A DNA stretch of 12,652 nucleotides, taken from assembly GCA_031281765.1 (NCBI GenBank), contig JAITEX010000043.1, positions 1 to 12,652 of the forward strand, read 5' to 3'. The notes under the pieces are model-generated. The model searched no databases. It was not told the DNA's origin and saw only the letters and a program-made list of their open reading frames with translations. Position 1 is the stretch's first letter. The number at the start of each line of letters is the position of its first letter. This document shows, piece after piece, positions 6,239 through 12,652 of the stretch. Both the position numbers and the translations under genes were made by a program. Source of the DNA: Eubacteriales Family XIII. Incertae Sedis bacterium (GTDB lineage Bacteria > Bacillota > Clostridia > Peptostreptococcales > Anaerovoracaceae).

Positions 6239-7303
6239 CTACCGTCCCAGCCGTTTCTTCATCAGTTCCGGCTGCGTGGCGTAGGCGACGGCGGTGGTGT
6301 TTGTGATATGGCCTTCGTTAAAGAGTCTCAACAGGCTTGCGTCCATCGAGCACATGCCCTCGGCTACGGATGAGGTGATGACGCTGTCTATCTGATGTAT
6401 CTTGCTCTCGCGTATCATATTCTTAATCGCGTCGTTCACTATCATGATTTCGAACACGGGCAGCAGTTTGTGGCCTTCCGCGGCCGGCACGAGCTGCTGC
6501 GAGACGACGGACTTCAGCGCCATCGAAAGCTGTACGCGTATCTGCCCCTGCTGATTCGCCGGGAACGCGTCGATAATGCGGTCTATCGTGTTCGCCGCGC
6601 CCACCGTATGCAGGGTTGAGATGACGAGGTGACCCGTCTCCGCCGCCGTCATGGCGATGGTCATGGTCTCCGAATCGCGCAGCTCACCGATAAGGATGAC
6701 GTCCGGCGCCTGCCGCAGCGAAGCGCGCAGCGCGACCACATAGCTATCCGTGTCAAGCTCTATTTCGCGTTGGCTCACGATGCTTTTGTCGTGGCGGTGC
6801 AGAAATTCTATCGGGTCTTCGAGTGTAATGATATGCGCGTTCCGCGTCATATTTATCTGGTTTATCATGCAGGACAATGTCGTCGACTTGCCGCTGCCAG
6901 CCGGCCCGGTCACGAGTACGAGGCCTTTCTTCTGCTGCGCCTGGTCGATGACTATCGCCGGTATGCCGAGATCCGCCGGATCGGGCAAGGAGAACGCCAC
7001 CACGCGAATGACGGCGGCAAGCGTGCCGCGCTGCTTGTAGGCGCTGACGCGGAACCGCGCCACGCCCGGGAGCGAAAACGAAAAGTCATCGTCTCCGTGC
7101 TTTTCCACCCGCTGCGGGTCGCGTCCGCCCGCGAGCCGGTAAATCTCCTCGACAAGCTCTTTCGTATCCTCGGGCATCATGACCTTTTCGTCCGCAAGGA
7201 CGATGGCGCCGCCGGCTTTCCATGAGAGCGGCCGGCCCGTGATAAGGTATATATCCGAGGCTCCCGCCTGTGTCGCCGTATTCAGTAAGGTATTCAAATC
7301 CAT
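6239..7303 (-). CDS. pilT: PilT, type IV pilus retraction ATPase
   Basis: The 354-aa cytosolic ATPase of the GspE/PilT family is close to the usual PilT length. Visible motifs are Walker A GPAGSGKST (133-141), the Asp box ITLEDPIEF (159-167), Walker B LIGELRD (204-210) and the His box GHLVISTLHT (224-233). 'AIKNMIRESKIHQ' (292-304) corresponds to the AIRNLIRE motif required for retraction in PilT, which separates it from the extension ATPase PilB. It would power pilus disassembly through the PilC platform encoded in the same operon. GGGAG lies 7 nt before the ATG, and the gene follows the preceding stop by 21 nt. It is last in the operon. The extension ATPase PilB is not in the window. Confidence 0.95.
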   Translation of the reverse strand: MDLNTLLNTATQAGASDIYLITGRPLSWKAGGAIVLADEKVMMPEDTKELVEEIYRLAGGRDPQRVEKHGDDDFSFSLPGVARFRVSAYKQRGTLAAVIRVVAFSLPDPADLGIPAIVIDQAQQKKGLVLVTGPAGSGKSTTLSCMINQINMTRNAHIITLEDPIEFLHRHDKSIVSQREIELDTDSYVVALRASLRQAPDVILIGELRDSETMTIAMTAAETGHLVISTLHTVGAANTIDRIIDAFPANQQGQIRVQLSMALKSVVSQQLVPAAEGHKLLPVFEIMIVNDAIKNMIRESKIHQIDSVITSSVAEGMCSMDASLLRLFNEGHITNTTAVAYATQPELMKKRLGR

Positions 7304-7324
7304 TGCGCTTCTCCCGATTCTCCG

Positions 7325-7795
7325 TTACTGTATCAAATCCAAGCTCGTATCCGGTTCCCACGCGCCTGTCGGGGCCACCTGCCATTTCAGGCGTGAAACC
7401 TTGCCGTCCTCCGAAACGAGCAGTTCTACCTGCAGTTCCTGCGTTTCATCTATCTTCTCCGTAAACGAAATGTGCGCGCCGTCCGTCTCATCCGAGAGAA
7501 CCGGCGCCGTCTCTCCCTCTGTCGGCACGATGAGCTCCGGGAAGGAACTCCTCCAGTCGCTGAACCACGCCGCCCGGGCAATAGTCGAGACCAGTTCCTC
7601 GGCGCGCGTATCGGCTTCGTAGTAGGCCGCCGTCACCTCGGCCGTCTTTTTCGAAAGGTGGTAATCGGCTTTTGCCGTCGTATAGGACAGGGCCGCAAAC
7701 ACGACGAGCACGAGTATCACCAGTATCGCTATAATGCTCGTGACGCCCATCGTCGTGCCGAATTTCCCTTTTTTCGAATTCGTGTAGTTTGCCAT
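7325..7795 (-). CDS. Single-pass, pilin-like membrane protein in the type IV pilus operon
   Basis: This protein of about 156 aa has a short basic N-terminus (NSKKGKFG), one transmembrane helix (about residues 16-38), a helical continuation and a small polar C-terminal region. The layout is that of minor pilins or PilX-like assembly proteins, but no Gly-Phe prepilin cleavage site with Glu at +5 is evident. A TTG overlapping the upstream stop could add three residues. I chose the ATG at 7795, 5 nt after that stop, because the TTG has no usable RBS spacing; translation is probably coupled. Function is unknown beyond operon membership between pilC and pilT. Confidence 0.75.
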   Translation of the reverse strand: MANYTNSKKGKFGTTMGVTSIIAILVILVLVVFAALSYTTAKADYHLSKKTAEVTAAYYEADTRAEELVSTIARAAWFSDWRSSFPELIVPTEGETAPVLSDETDGAHISFTEKIDETQELQVELLVSEDGKVSRLKWQVAPTGAWEPDTSLDLIQ

Positions 7796-7800
7796 ATCCG

Positions 7801-8205
7801 TCAACCCGCCACCGATTTCTTCGCCGTCAGCTCGTAAAGCCCGTCGTCAACATTTATCCTGCACACCCGCAGCCCATTCTCAAGGCCGACGTTCACCGTC
7901 ATATTGTGCACCATTTCTTTTTCGTCAGGCCCGCCGACCCAATCGATAAGTCCCGGCATCCAAACCCCTACCTCATGCCACTCCTTGTTGAAATAATTTT
8001 TCCACTTCCCGTCGGTAATTTCCCCCGCTTTAAATTCCTCCGCTACGCTCTCCGCTATCAGCACGGCCTGCGTCAAGTCCGTTGCTTTCTCGCTGTACTT
8101 ATACGACTGGCCGAAAATATTCGCGCAGATAGCCGCCGATACGGTAAAGACGAGAATCACGAACATAAGCTCAAAGAGGAAGATGGCCGACTTGGATATT
8201 TTCAT
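7801..8205 (-). CDS. Pilin-like small membrane protein
   Basis: The 134-aa protein opens with KISKSAIFLFELMFVILVFTV, a hydrophobic helix with Glu in the place and setting of the conserved Glu5 of type IV pilins (FTLIELL in typical members). The residue at the cleavage point would be Ala rather than the usual Gly, so prepilin processing is uncertain. The rest is a small globular domain with two Cys-poor beta-like stretches. The ATG overlaps the stop of the DUF4860-like gene (ATGA), and the gene is followed at once by the next pilin-like gene. It is probably a minor pilin or pseudopilin. Confidence 0.75.
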   Translation of the reverse strand: MKISKSAIFLFELMFVILVFTVSAAICANIFGQSYKYSEKATDLTQAVLIAESVAEEFKAGEITDGKWKNYFNKEWHEVGVWMPGLIDWVGGPDEKEMVHNMTVNVGLENGLRVCRINVDDGLYELTAKKSVAG

Positions 8206-8687
8206 GACGCCGCTCCCTCCGCGCTTACGCGCCGCGCAAGCGAAAGCGAATGCTCCTCGCCCTGCTTGTTTTCCGCAGTGAGCAGCAACAGCCCGCCCCT
8301 CTCCTCTATTTTCAGCGATTTGAGTTCCATTATGCTATAACCGTCACCCGCCTTCACGGGCGCGCCTGCCGGCACGAGCACCTCCCGCAGCTCATTATCG
8401 TACACATATATCCATGATTCGTAGGTTTCATCGTCGTAACTTTCCGACAGCACGAGCGCGTCCCCGCCGTCGACGCTGCCGACGCGTATGCCGCCTGCCG
8501 GGCTCTGCCGCACCTTCTGCGCCATGTACACGAGCGAGGTGCGCGTGTCGAAATTCTTCTGCACATTTTCGGCGGAGCTTTCGTAGACCTGCGCGCCCAT
8601 AACGGCGACAAGCAGGGCGCTCATCGCGAACACGCCGAGCAGGGTGAGGGTGAATATGAGATTGATGAAATGTTTTTTTCCGCCCAT
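8202..8687 (-). CDS. DUF4860-like membrane protein of the pilus operon
   Basis: The 161-aa protein has a short basic N-terminus (MGGKKHF), one transmembrane segment (about 8-30) and an extracellular region that starts 'GAQVYESSAENVQKNFDTRTSLVYMAQKVR'. This resembles DUF4860 proteins found beside type IV pilus genes in Gram-positive bacteria; the assignment is from memory of the family, not a search. No canonical prepilin motif is seen. It lies 14 nt after the preceding gene and overlaps the next by 4 nt. A minor-pilin or assembly role is inferred from context. Confidence 0.7.
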   Translation of the reverse strand: MGGKKHFINLIFTLTLLGVFAMSALLVAVMGAQVYESSAENVQKNFDTRTSLVYMAQKVRQSPAGGIRVGSVDGGDALVLSESYDDETYESWIYVYDNELREVLVPAGAPVKAGDGYSIMELKSLKIEERGGLLLLTAENKQGEEHSLSLARRVSAEGAAS

Positions 8688-8701
8688 GTCGCTCGCCCCC
8701 G

Positions 8702-9025
8702 CTATAACGGGAATACCCGGATTTCCGGCATCAGGTTCTCGCCGATGGCCCGGTAATAATATACGTATTTGTTTTCGTCAAGCATCAAGCCGTACCGTTC
8801 CGTGAGATAGTTAAGGCTCTGCGGGTAGCGCCCCTCGAGGGCGTAGCACTGCACCGTCGCGCGCACCACGGCGTCTTTCGCGAACGCCAGGTCCCGCTTG
8901 TGGTGGCCCTCATGAAACGCGCCGATGCCATACCAGAGGGCCAGGAGTACGGCAATAACGATGACCGCGATAAGGGCTATCCTCGCCGCGTCCGTTTTTC
9001 GTTTTGCCCGAAATACCCGTGCCAT
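8702..9025 (-). CDS. Small single-pass protein with pseudopilin-like ectodomain
   Basis: The 107-aa protein has a basic N-terminus (RAKRKTDAAR), one transmembrane helix (about 16-33) and a short ectodomain. The sequence 'AVVRATVQCYALEGRYPQSLNYLTERYGL' resembles the alpha-helix-plus-'GRYP' segment of GspG-type pseudopilins. It lacks a prepilin peptidase motif. The gene sits 18 nt after pilC with only a weak GGGGG-type RBS. Probably a structural or assembly component of the pilus; no experimentally known family is recognised. Confidence 0.72.
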   Translation of the reverse strand: MARVFRAKRKTDAARIALIAVIVIAVLLALWYGIGAFHEGHHKRDLAFAKDAVVRATVQCYALEGRYPQSLNYLTERYGLMLDENKYVYYYRAIGENLMPEIRVFPL

Positions 9026-9043
9026 CGCGCCGCCCCCGTCCCG

Positions 9044-10093
9044 CTACACTATCGCCGACTGCATCACGGCGATGAGCGGCAGCATCGCGCTCAGCAGAAT
9101 AAGCCCCACGATGACGCAGAGTACGGCCACCATGGTCGGTTCGATGACGGATATGGCCGTATCGAGCCGGTCCTCCGTCTGTGTTTCATAGCCCGCCGCG
9201 ATTTTTTCCATGACGGTATCCAAATTCCCGGAACGGAAGCCGAGCGTCAGCATACGCGCCTCCATGCCCGTGAATATGCCCGCGCTCACCACATTTTCCG
9301 AGAACGAGCCGCCCGTCTCGCAGGCCTCTTTCAGCCGCGCGACCTTCGCGCGCATATCCGGGTTGTCCATCAGCGGCAACGTCAATTCCACGCCGCGGTC
9401 CGTATCGACGCCGCTCGCGAGCATGAGTGACATCGCCGAAGCGAACTTGCCCGACGCCATCGTGAGCGACAGTTTTTTGAACAGCTTCCGGCCGAAGCCC
9501 GACAGGGCGCGGCGGCCTCCCGCCGTGAGCCGCAGTATCAAAAGCGCTACGGCAATGGCGGCAATCACCCCGATGACGACCACCGCGTACCGGCTTATCC
9601 CCTGCCCGAACGACATCGCCGCCCGCGCGAACGGCGGCATATCCGCGCCCGCCACCGTGCGGAACACCTCGTTGAATATCGGCAGCACCTTGATGACGAG
9701 CACGAGGACTATGGCCACGAGGATGCACAGCATAATAGCCGGGTAGGTCACGGCGCTGCGGATACTTTTCGCGATATTTTCCTGACGCGCGTAATAGTTC
9801 GCGAGCGAGTCGAGCACACTGTCGAGCCTGCCTGCCGCCTCGCCTATCTCAATCATCTGCGTCATATAGTCCGGGAAAGCGCCCGTTTCGCGCAGGGCGT
9901 CCGCGAGCGGCTTTCCGACCGCAAGCGCGTCCTCCACCGTCCCGAGCAGCTTTTTTGCCGCATCCGTATCGGAGTCCTCGCGCAATATCATGATGCTTTC
10001 CTCAAGCGGGATACCCGTCTTGACGGTCAGCGACAACTGCTCCGAAAACGCGGACAGTTCTCCCGCCGGCAGCGCGCGCGTGTGTTTACTCAT
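9044..10093 (-). CDS. pilC: PilC/GspF-type inner-membrane platform protein of the type IV pilus
   Basis: This type II secretion F-family protein is about 349 aa. It has two repeated GspF domains (about 15-138 and 213-335). Each contains the helical 'FSEQLSLTVKTGIPLEESI' / 'FASAMSLMLASGVDTDRGVEL' start and an 'IGEAAGRLDSVL' / 'LGFRSGNLDTVM' segment. Transmembrane helices lie near 118-138, 171-190 and 320-345. It connects the cytoplasmic ATPases to the growing pilus. Two ATGs are close together; the one at 10093 is chosen because GGAGG is 7 nt upstream of it but only 1 nt from the ATG at 10099. It follows the transglutaminase gene by about 40 nt. Confidence 0.93.
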   Translation of the reverse strand: MSKHTRALPAGELSAFSEQLSLTVKTGIPLEESIMILREDSDTDAAKKLLGTVEDALAVGKPLADALRETGAFPDYMTQMIEIGEAAGRLDSVLDSLANYYARQENIAKSIRSAVTYPAIMLCILVAIVLVLVIKVLPIFNEVFRTVAGADMPPFARAAMSFGQGISRYAVVVIGVIAAIAVALLILRLTAGGRRALSGFGRKLFKKLSLTMASGKFASAMSLMLASGVDTDRGVELTLPLMDNPDMRAKVARLKEACETGGSFSENVVSAGIFTGMEARMLTLGFRSGNLDTVMEKIAAGYETQTEDRLDTAISVIEPTMVAVLCVIVGLILLSAMLPLIAVMQSAIV

Positions 10094-10132
10094 TGGCATT
10101 CCTCCGTTACGTTTACGTCCATCACATCCGCC

Positions 10133-11140
10133 TCAATAATAGTACACCGGGTTGTACGTGGTCCCGTCGCCGATTTTGTTCGGGTCGGAATCGTCGCCGC
10201 TCGCGACGAAGGTCGGGTCCATCAGGTTCCACCGCCCGTCTTTAAATTCAATAATATTTGCGATTTCGCCGCTCTCCTTCGCGTAGACGGCTATCCAGGA
10301 ATGATACGCCTTGCCCGCGTAGCCGACTATCAGCTCGCAGGGGATGCCCTGGCTGCGCAGCATGGACGTCATCAGCGAAGCGTAATCGAAACAGATTCCC
10401 TTGCCCGTAGCGAGGGTCTCGTCCGGGTCCGGGATATAGCCGCTTTGCACCGTATCGGCCTTTTCGTGGTCGTAGGTCACATGGCTCGTGATGTAGAGGA
10501 ACACAGACTCCGTCGCCTGATTGTCGGTCTTGACCCCGTTGATGATGTCAACGCATTTTTTGACAAGCTCCGACTGCTCCGTGTAGTCCGAATACTGGTT
10601 CGGCCGCAGGTAGGGGGCGAACTCGTCGTCGATGGTTACGTCTATGGCCTGCTTCACGGCCTGCGAATACTTGTTGCCGGAAACATTCAGAAACACGCCG
10701 ATAGTATAGCTGCCGCTGCCCCGCGTGAGGGGGAACCCCATGAAGTCCGTATTCGGCAGTATATCGTAAGTGTAGGGGTCCTCATCCGCATACGCTATCT
10801 GAAGCTTTACTTTTTGATTGTCGCCTTCGTATTTTGCCGTAATATAGCCGTTGCCCGCGTCCGAGTAGTCCACGGTCGCGCCCTGGCCGCTGAAGGTCTG
10901 TTCGCCCTCTTTCCATACGAGCACTTTCGGCGTATTGTCACGGTCCGGCTCATCCTTCGGAGCATCCGCCGTCGCCACCGGCTTATCTTCTATTTTGCTT
11001 ACTGTCTTGCTTACCGTCTCGCTCAATGAGCCGCAGCCCGCCATCCCCGCCGCGGACGCGAAAAGCAGCGCGGCAATGAAAGCTGCCGCAACGCACGATT
11101 TGCCCCGCGAAGCGTGTAAGAAAAAATATCTATTCCCCAT
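10133..11140 (-). CDS. Transglutaminase-like lipoprotein, first gene of the pilus operon
   Basis: The 335-aa protein has a signal sequence ending in the lipobox GMAGC (lipidated Cys36), then a charged linker. Residues about 72-170 form a beta-rich region. Residues about 185-312 form a transglutaminase-like (papain-fold) domain whose triad is visible: Cys250 in GKGICFDYA, His280 in YHSWIAVY and Asp308 in WNLMDPTF. It would act on the outer face of the membrane, either crosslinking or hydrolysing amide bonds. Its ATG lies 6 nt after a TATAAT box and has no RBS, so it is probably translated leaderlessly. It heads a tight operon with pilC and pilT, which suggests pilus-related crosslinking or processing, but that link is contextual. 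Confidence 0.9.
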   Translation of the reverse strand: MGNRYFFLHASRGKSCVAAAFIAALLFASAAGMAGCGSLSETVSKTVSKIEDKPVATADAPKDEPDRDNTPKVLVWKEGEQTFSGQGATVDYSDAGNGYITAKYEGDNQKVKLQIAYADEDPYTYDILPNTDFMGFPLTRGSGSYTIGVFLNVSGNKYSQAVKQAIDVTIDDEFAPYLRPNQYSDYTEQSELVKKCVDIINGVKTDNQATESVFLYITSHVTYDHEKADTVQSGYIPDPDETLATGKGICFDYASLMTSMLRSQGIPCELIVGYAGKAYHSWIAVYAKESGEIANIIEFKDGRWNLMDPTFVASGDDSDPNKIGDGTTYNPVYYY

Positions 11141-11146
11141 ACAAAA

Positions 11147-11155
11147 ATTATACCA
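11147..11155 (-). promoter_or_regulatory. Extended -10 promoter of the transglutaminase-pilus operon, predicted leaderless
   Basis: TGG-TATAAT (TATAAT at 11152-11147) is a perfect extended -10 element. Exactly 6 nt separate it from the ATG at 11140, so the predicted transcription start is the A of the start codon. No good -35 is seen. The promoter lies in the 22-nt gap after the preceding stop codon. Confidence 0.68.
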
Positions 11156-11162
11156 CGTTTAT

Positions 11163-12650
11163 TTACGCGATCCACGCGCCGCCGGAACTAAACGTGTAGG
11201 TCTTGCCGCCTATCTTCTGTGTCCCGGTCAGCATCTTGCCGGAAGCGCCGAAATAGTACCAGGTCTTGCCGGACTTTTGCCAGCCGGTCAGCATCTGGCC
11301 GCTGCCGCTCAGCAGGTACCATGAGCCGCCGTCCTTTACCCAGCCCGTTTTCATGACGCCCTCGAATTTTTTATTTTTGTCCAAGTAGTACCATTTGCCG
11401 CCTATCTGCTGCCAGCCCGTTTTCATGACGCCCTCGGTCTTTTTATTTTTGTCCAAGTAGTACCATTTGCCGCCTACCTGCTGCCAGCCCGTTTTCATGG
11501 CGCCCTCGGTCTTTTTATTCTTGTCTAAATAGTACCATTTGCCGTCTATCTGCTGCCAGCCCGTGGCCACCGCGCCGTCCACCACGTACTTCCACGTGCC
11601 GTCACTCTGTTTTTTCCAGTCTCCTGTCGCGCTATCGGGAACGGGCGTCGTGCCGCCGGACGTACTGCCGCCACCGCTGCCGCCGGAACCGGACGGAACG
11701 CTTTCGGACGTGCCGCCGCCGCTACCGGACGGAGCGCTTTCGGATGTGCCGCCGCTGCCGTCGCCTCCGGCGCCTCCGCCGCCACCGCCGCCGGCCGCGG
11801 CTTCAGCGACCGTGATGTCAAAGGTCGTTATCTTGCCTTGATACGTGACCGTTACCGGAATGACGCCCTCCGTGTTCAGGACAGTACCGTTCGCGAGGCT
11901 CGTGCCGAAATGCGGGGGTGTGGCGAACGTAACTTCAGCCGTCGCACCGCTACTATAATGCGCCGTGACGACCAATCCTTTCAGGTTCAGCTTCTCGCCG
12001 GCCTTATAGCTCGTTTTCGTCGGTGGGGATTTCAGCTCAATGCCTTGCAACGTAGGGATGGCCGGGTTCGCTGCCTTCCAGGCTTCCGCCCAAACATCAT
12101 CTTCCGTTAGATAGTCGTTGATATAATGCCAGACGACAATGTCGCCGTTTCTAATAACCTGTTCGCCGAGTCCCACAGGAGCGTATACCCCGTTGACGAA
12201 GTACTTCCACCCGGAATAGTGGCTGCCGTTGTCGAACTCGCCGAGTGTGACAGTGCCTTTAGTGATAGATTTGACATAGTTGTTTTCAGCCCCGGACGCC
12301 GTCATTTCGGCATCCGCAACCGCCTTAACAAACGCGTCATAGACGTAGTATTGGTCCTTACCCGTCAGCATAACCTGCTGCGTGGGTATCCATTCACAGT
12401 ACCCCGGCGCTTCGGTCAGCCCGTGCACCGTGTCGCCAATAAGGCGAAAGCTGACGGTAATGCTCTGCGAAGCGCCGACGGTCTCCGTCGCGAATGCGGC
12501 GGTACTGCTCATGGTGAGGGTAAAGATGATTGCCAGAATCAAGGTTGCCTTGCGTGTGCGGGACAATCTTCTCCCGCGCCCTTCCGCGGCGCTTCGCGCC
12601 GCTCCCCCCCGGAGGGCCTTTTGTGTTTTTGTCAAATAAAAAAGTTTCAT
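11163..12650 (-). CDS. Secreted DUF4430 / bacterial Ig-like protein with cell-wall-binding repeats
   Basis: The 495-aa protein has a hydrophobic signal core at about 35-54. It is followed by a clear DUF4430 domain (about 62-178) with 'YVYDAFVKAVADA', 'SGWKYFVNGVYAPVG' and 'IRNGDIVVWHY'. A Big_3-type Ig-like domain (200-282, 'KTSYKAGEKLNLKGLVVTAHYSSG') follows, then a Gly/Ser/Pro-rich linker (about 286-338). It ends with choline-binding-type repeats and a GTQKIGG...GAW cap. DUF4430 resembles the transcobalamin C-terminal domain, so B12 or other ligand binding at the wall is possible but not shown. With the ATG at 12650 the n-region is about 34 residues, unusually long. A TTG at 12566 preceded by GGGAG would give a normal signal peptide (SRTRKATLILA). 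Upstream control cannot be seen because the window ends 2 nt beyond the ATG. Confidence 0.9.
   Translation of the reverse strand: MKLFYLTKTQKALRGGAARSAAEGRGRRLSRTRKATLILAIIFTLTMSSTAAFATETVGASQSITVSFRLIGDTVHGLTEAPGYCEWIPTQQVMLTGKDQYYVYDAFVKAVADAEMTASGAENNYVKSITKGTVTLGEFDNGSHYSGWKYFVNGVYAPVGLGEQVIRNGDIVVWHYINDYLTEDDVWAEAWKAANPAIPTLQGIELKSPPTKTSYKAGEKLNLKGLVVTAHYSSGATAEVTFATPPHFGTSLANGTVLNTEGVIPVTVTYQGKITTFDITVAEAAAGGGGGGGAGGDGSGGTSESAPSGSGGGTSESVPSGSGGSGGGSTSGGTTPVPDSATGDWKKQSDGTWKYVVDGAVATGWQQIDGKWYYLDKNKKTEGAMKTGWQQVGGKWYYLDKNKKTEGVMKTGWQQIGGKWYYLDKNKKFEGVMKTGWVKDGGSWYLLSGSGQMLTGWQKSGKTWYYFGASGKMLTGTQKIGGKTYTFSSGGAWIA
11341..11556. repeat. Three 72-bp tandem repeats encoding cell-wall-binding units
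   Basis: Units at 11341-11412, 11413-11484 and 11485-11556 begin with CAGCCCGTTTTCATG and keep an exact 72-bp period (24 codons). Units 1 and 2 differ at about 4 positions and units 2 and 3 at about 6, by direct comparison. They encode the GWQQ-GGKWYYLDKNKK-EGVMKT modules of the DUF4430 protein. Such near-identity at DNA level suggests recent duplication. Confidence 0.9.
12586..12602. repeat. Perfect GC-rich palindrome near the 5' end of the DUF4430 gene
   Basis: GCGGCGC-TTC-GCGCCGC is a 7-bp perfect inverted repeat with a 3-nt loop. It falls within codons upstream of the alternative TTG start. It has no U-tract on the minus strand. It could be a leader hairpin if the TTG start is the real one. 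Confidence 0.5.
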
Positions 12651-12652
12651 TC

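Noticed and set aside
6196..6240. Terminator for the pilus operon just after pilT
   Set aside because: Only short imperfect inverted repeats are present and no U-tract follows them directly.
11341..11556. Regular 72-bp repeats as a CRISPR-like array
   Set aside because: The units are contiguous and coding, with no variable spacers; they encode wall-binding modules.

Overview
Every gene in this window lies on the minus strand, so transcription runs from high to low coordinates. The DNA is moderately GC-rich. Four large secreted proteins carry choline-binding-type cell-wall repeats, two lipoproteins are present, and the pilus genes lack any outer-membrane secretin in view. Together with a BirA-type biotin operator, this indicates a Gram-positive anaerobe-like bacterium, either a clostridial Bacillota lineage or a Coriobacteriia-type Actinomycetota; the sequence alone does not decide which.

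Layout in transcription order. (1) 12650-11163: a secreted DUF4430 / bacterial Ig-like protein with a Gly/Ser linker and a wall-binding repeat array. (2) 11140-6239: a compact seven-gene operon. It begins with a transglutaminase-like lipoprotein whose promoter places its ATG at the predicted transcription start. It continues with a PilC/GspF-type membrane platform, four small single-pass pilin-like proteins and the PilT retraction ATPase. (3) 6076-5522: bioY, the biotin-uptake membrane protein, behind a promoter overlapped by a BirA operator and again apparently leaderless. (4) 5366-4173: a secreted L,D-transpeptidase with an InlB-type B repeat and wall-binding repeats; its good ribosome-binding site points to a non-canonical start codon upstream of the first ATG. 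(5) About 4082-1: an extended -10 promoter, a clear cobalamin riboswitch and a UUCG-tetraloop terminator. These lead into three genes: a DUF4430-like wall-bound protein, an eight-bladed PQQ-like beta-propeller with wall-binding repeats, and (4-bp overlap) a lipoprotein cut by the window edge.

The most interesting part is region 5. DUF4430 is the bacterial relative of the C-terminal domain of human transcobalamin and intrinsic factor. Beta-propellers are the fold of BtuG, the surface B12-capture protein of Bacteroides. Finding both as wall-anchored proteins in one operon under a cobalamin riboswitch, with a lipoprotein at the membrane, suggests a cell-surface vitamin B12 capture relay in a Gram-positive bacterium. 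With BirA-controlled bioY next door, the segment looks partly like a vitamin-acquisition locus. The riboswitch, operon structure and domain layout are read from sequence; B12 binding by these proteins is inference.
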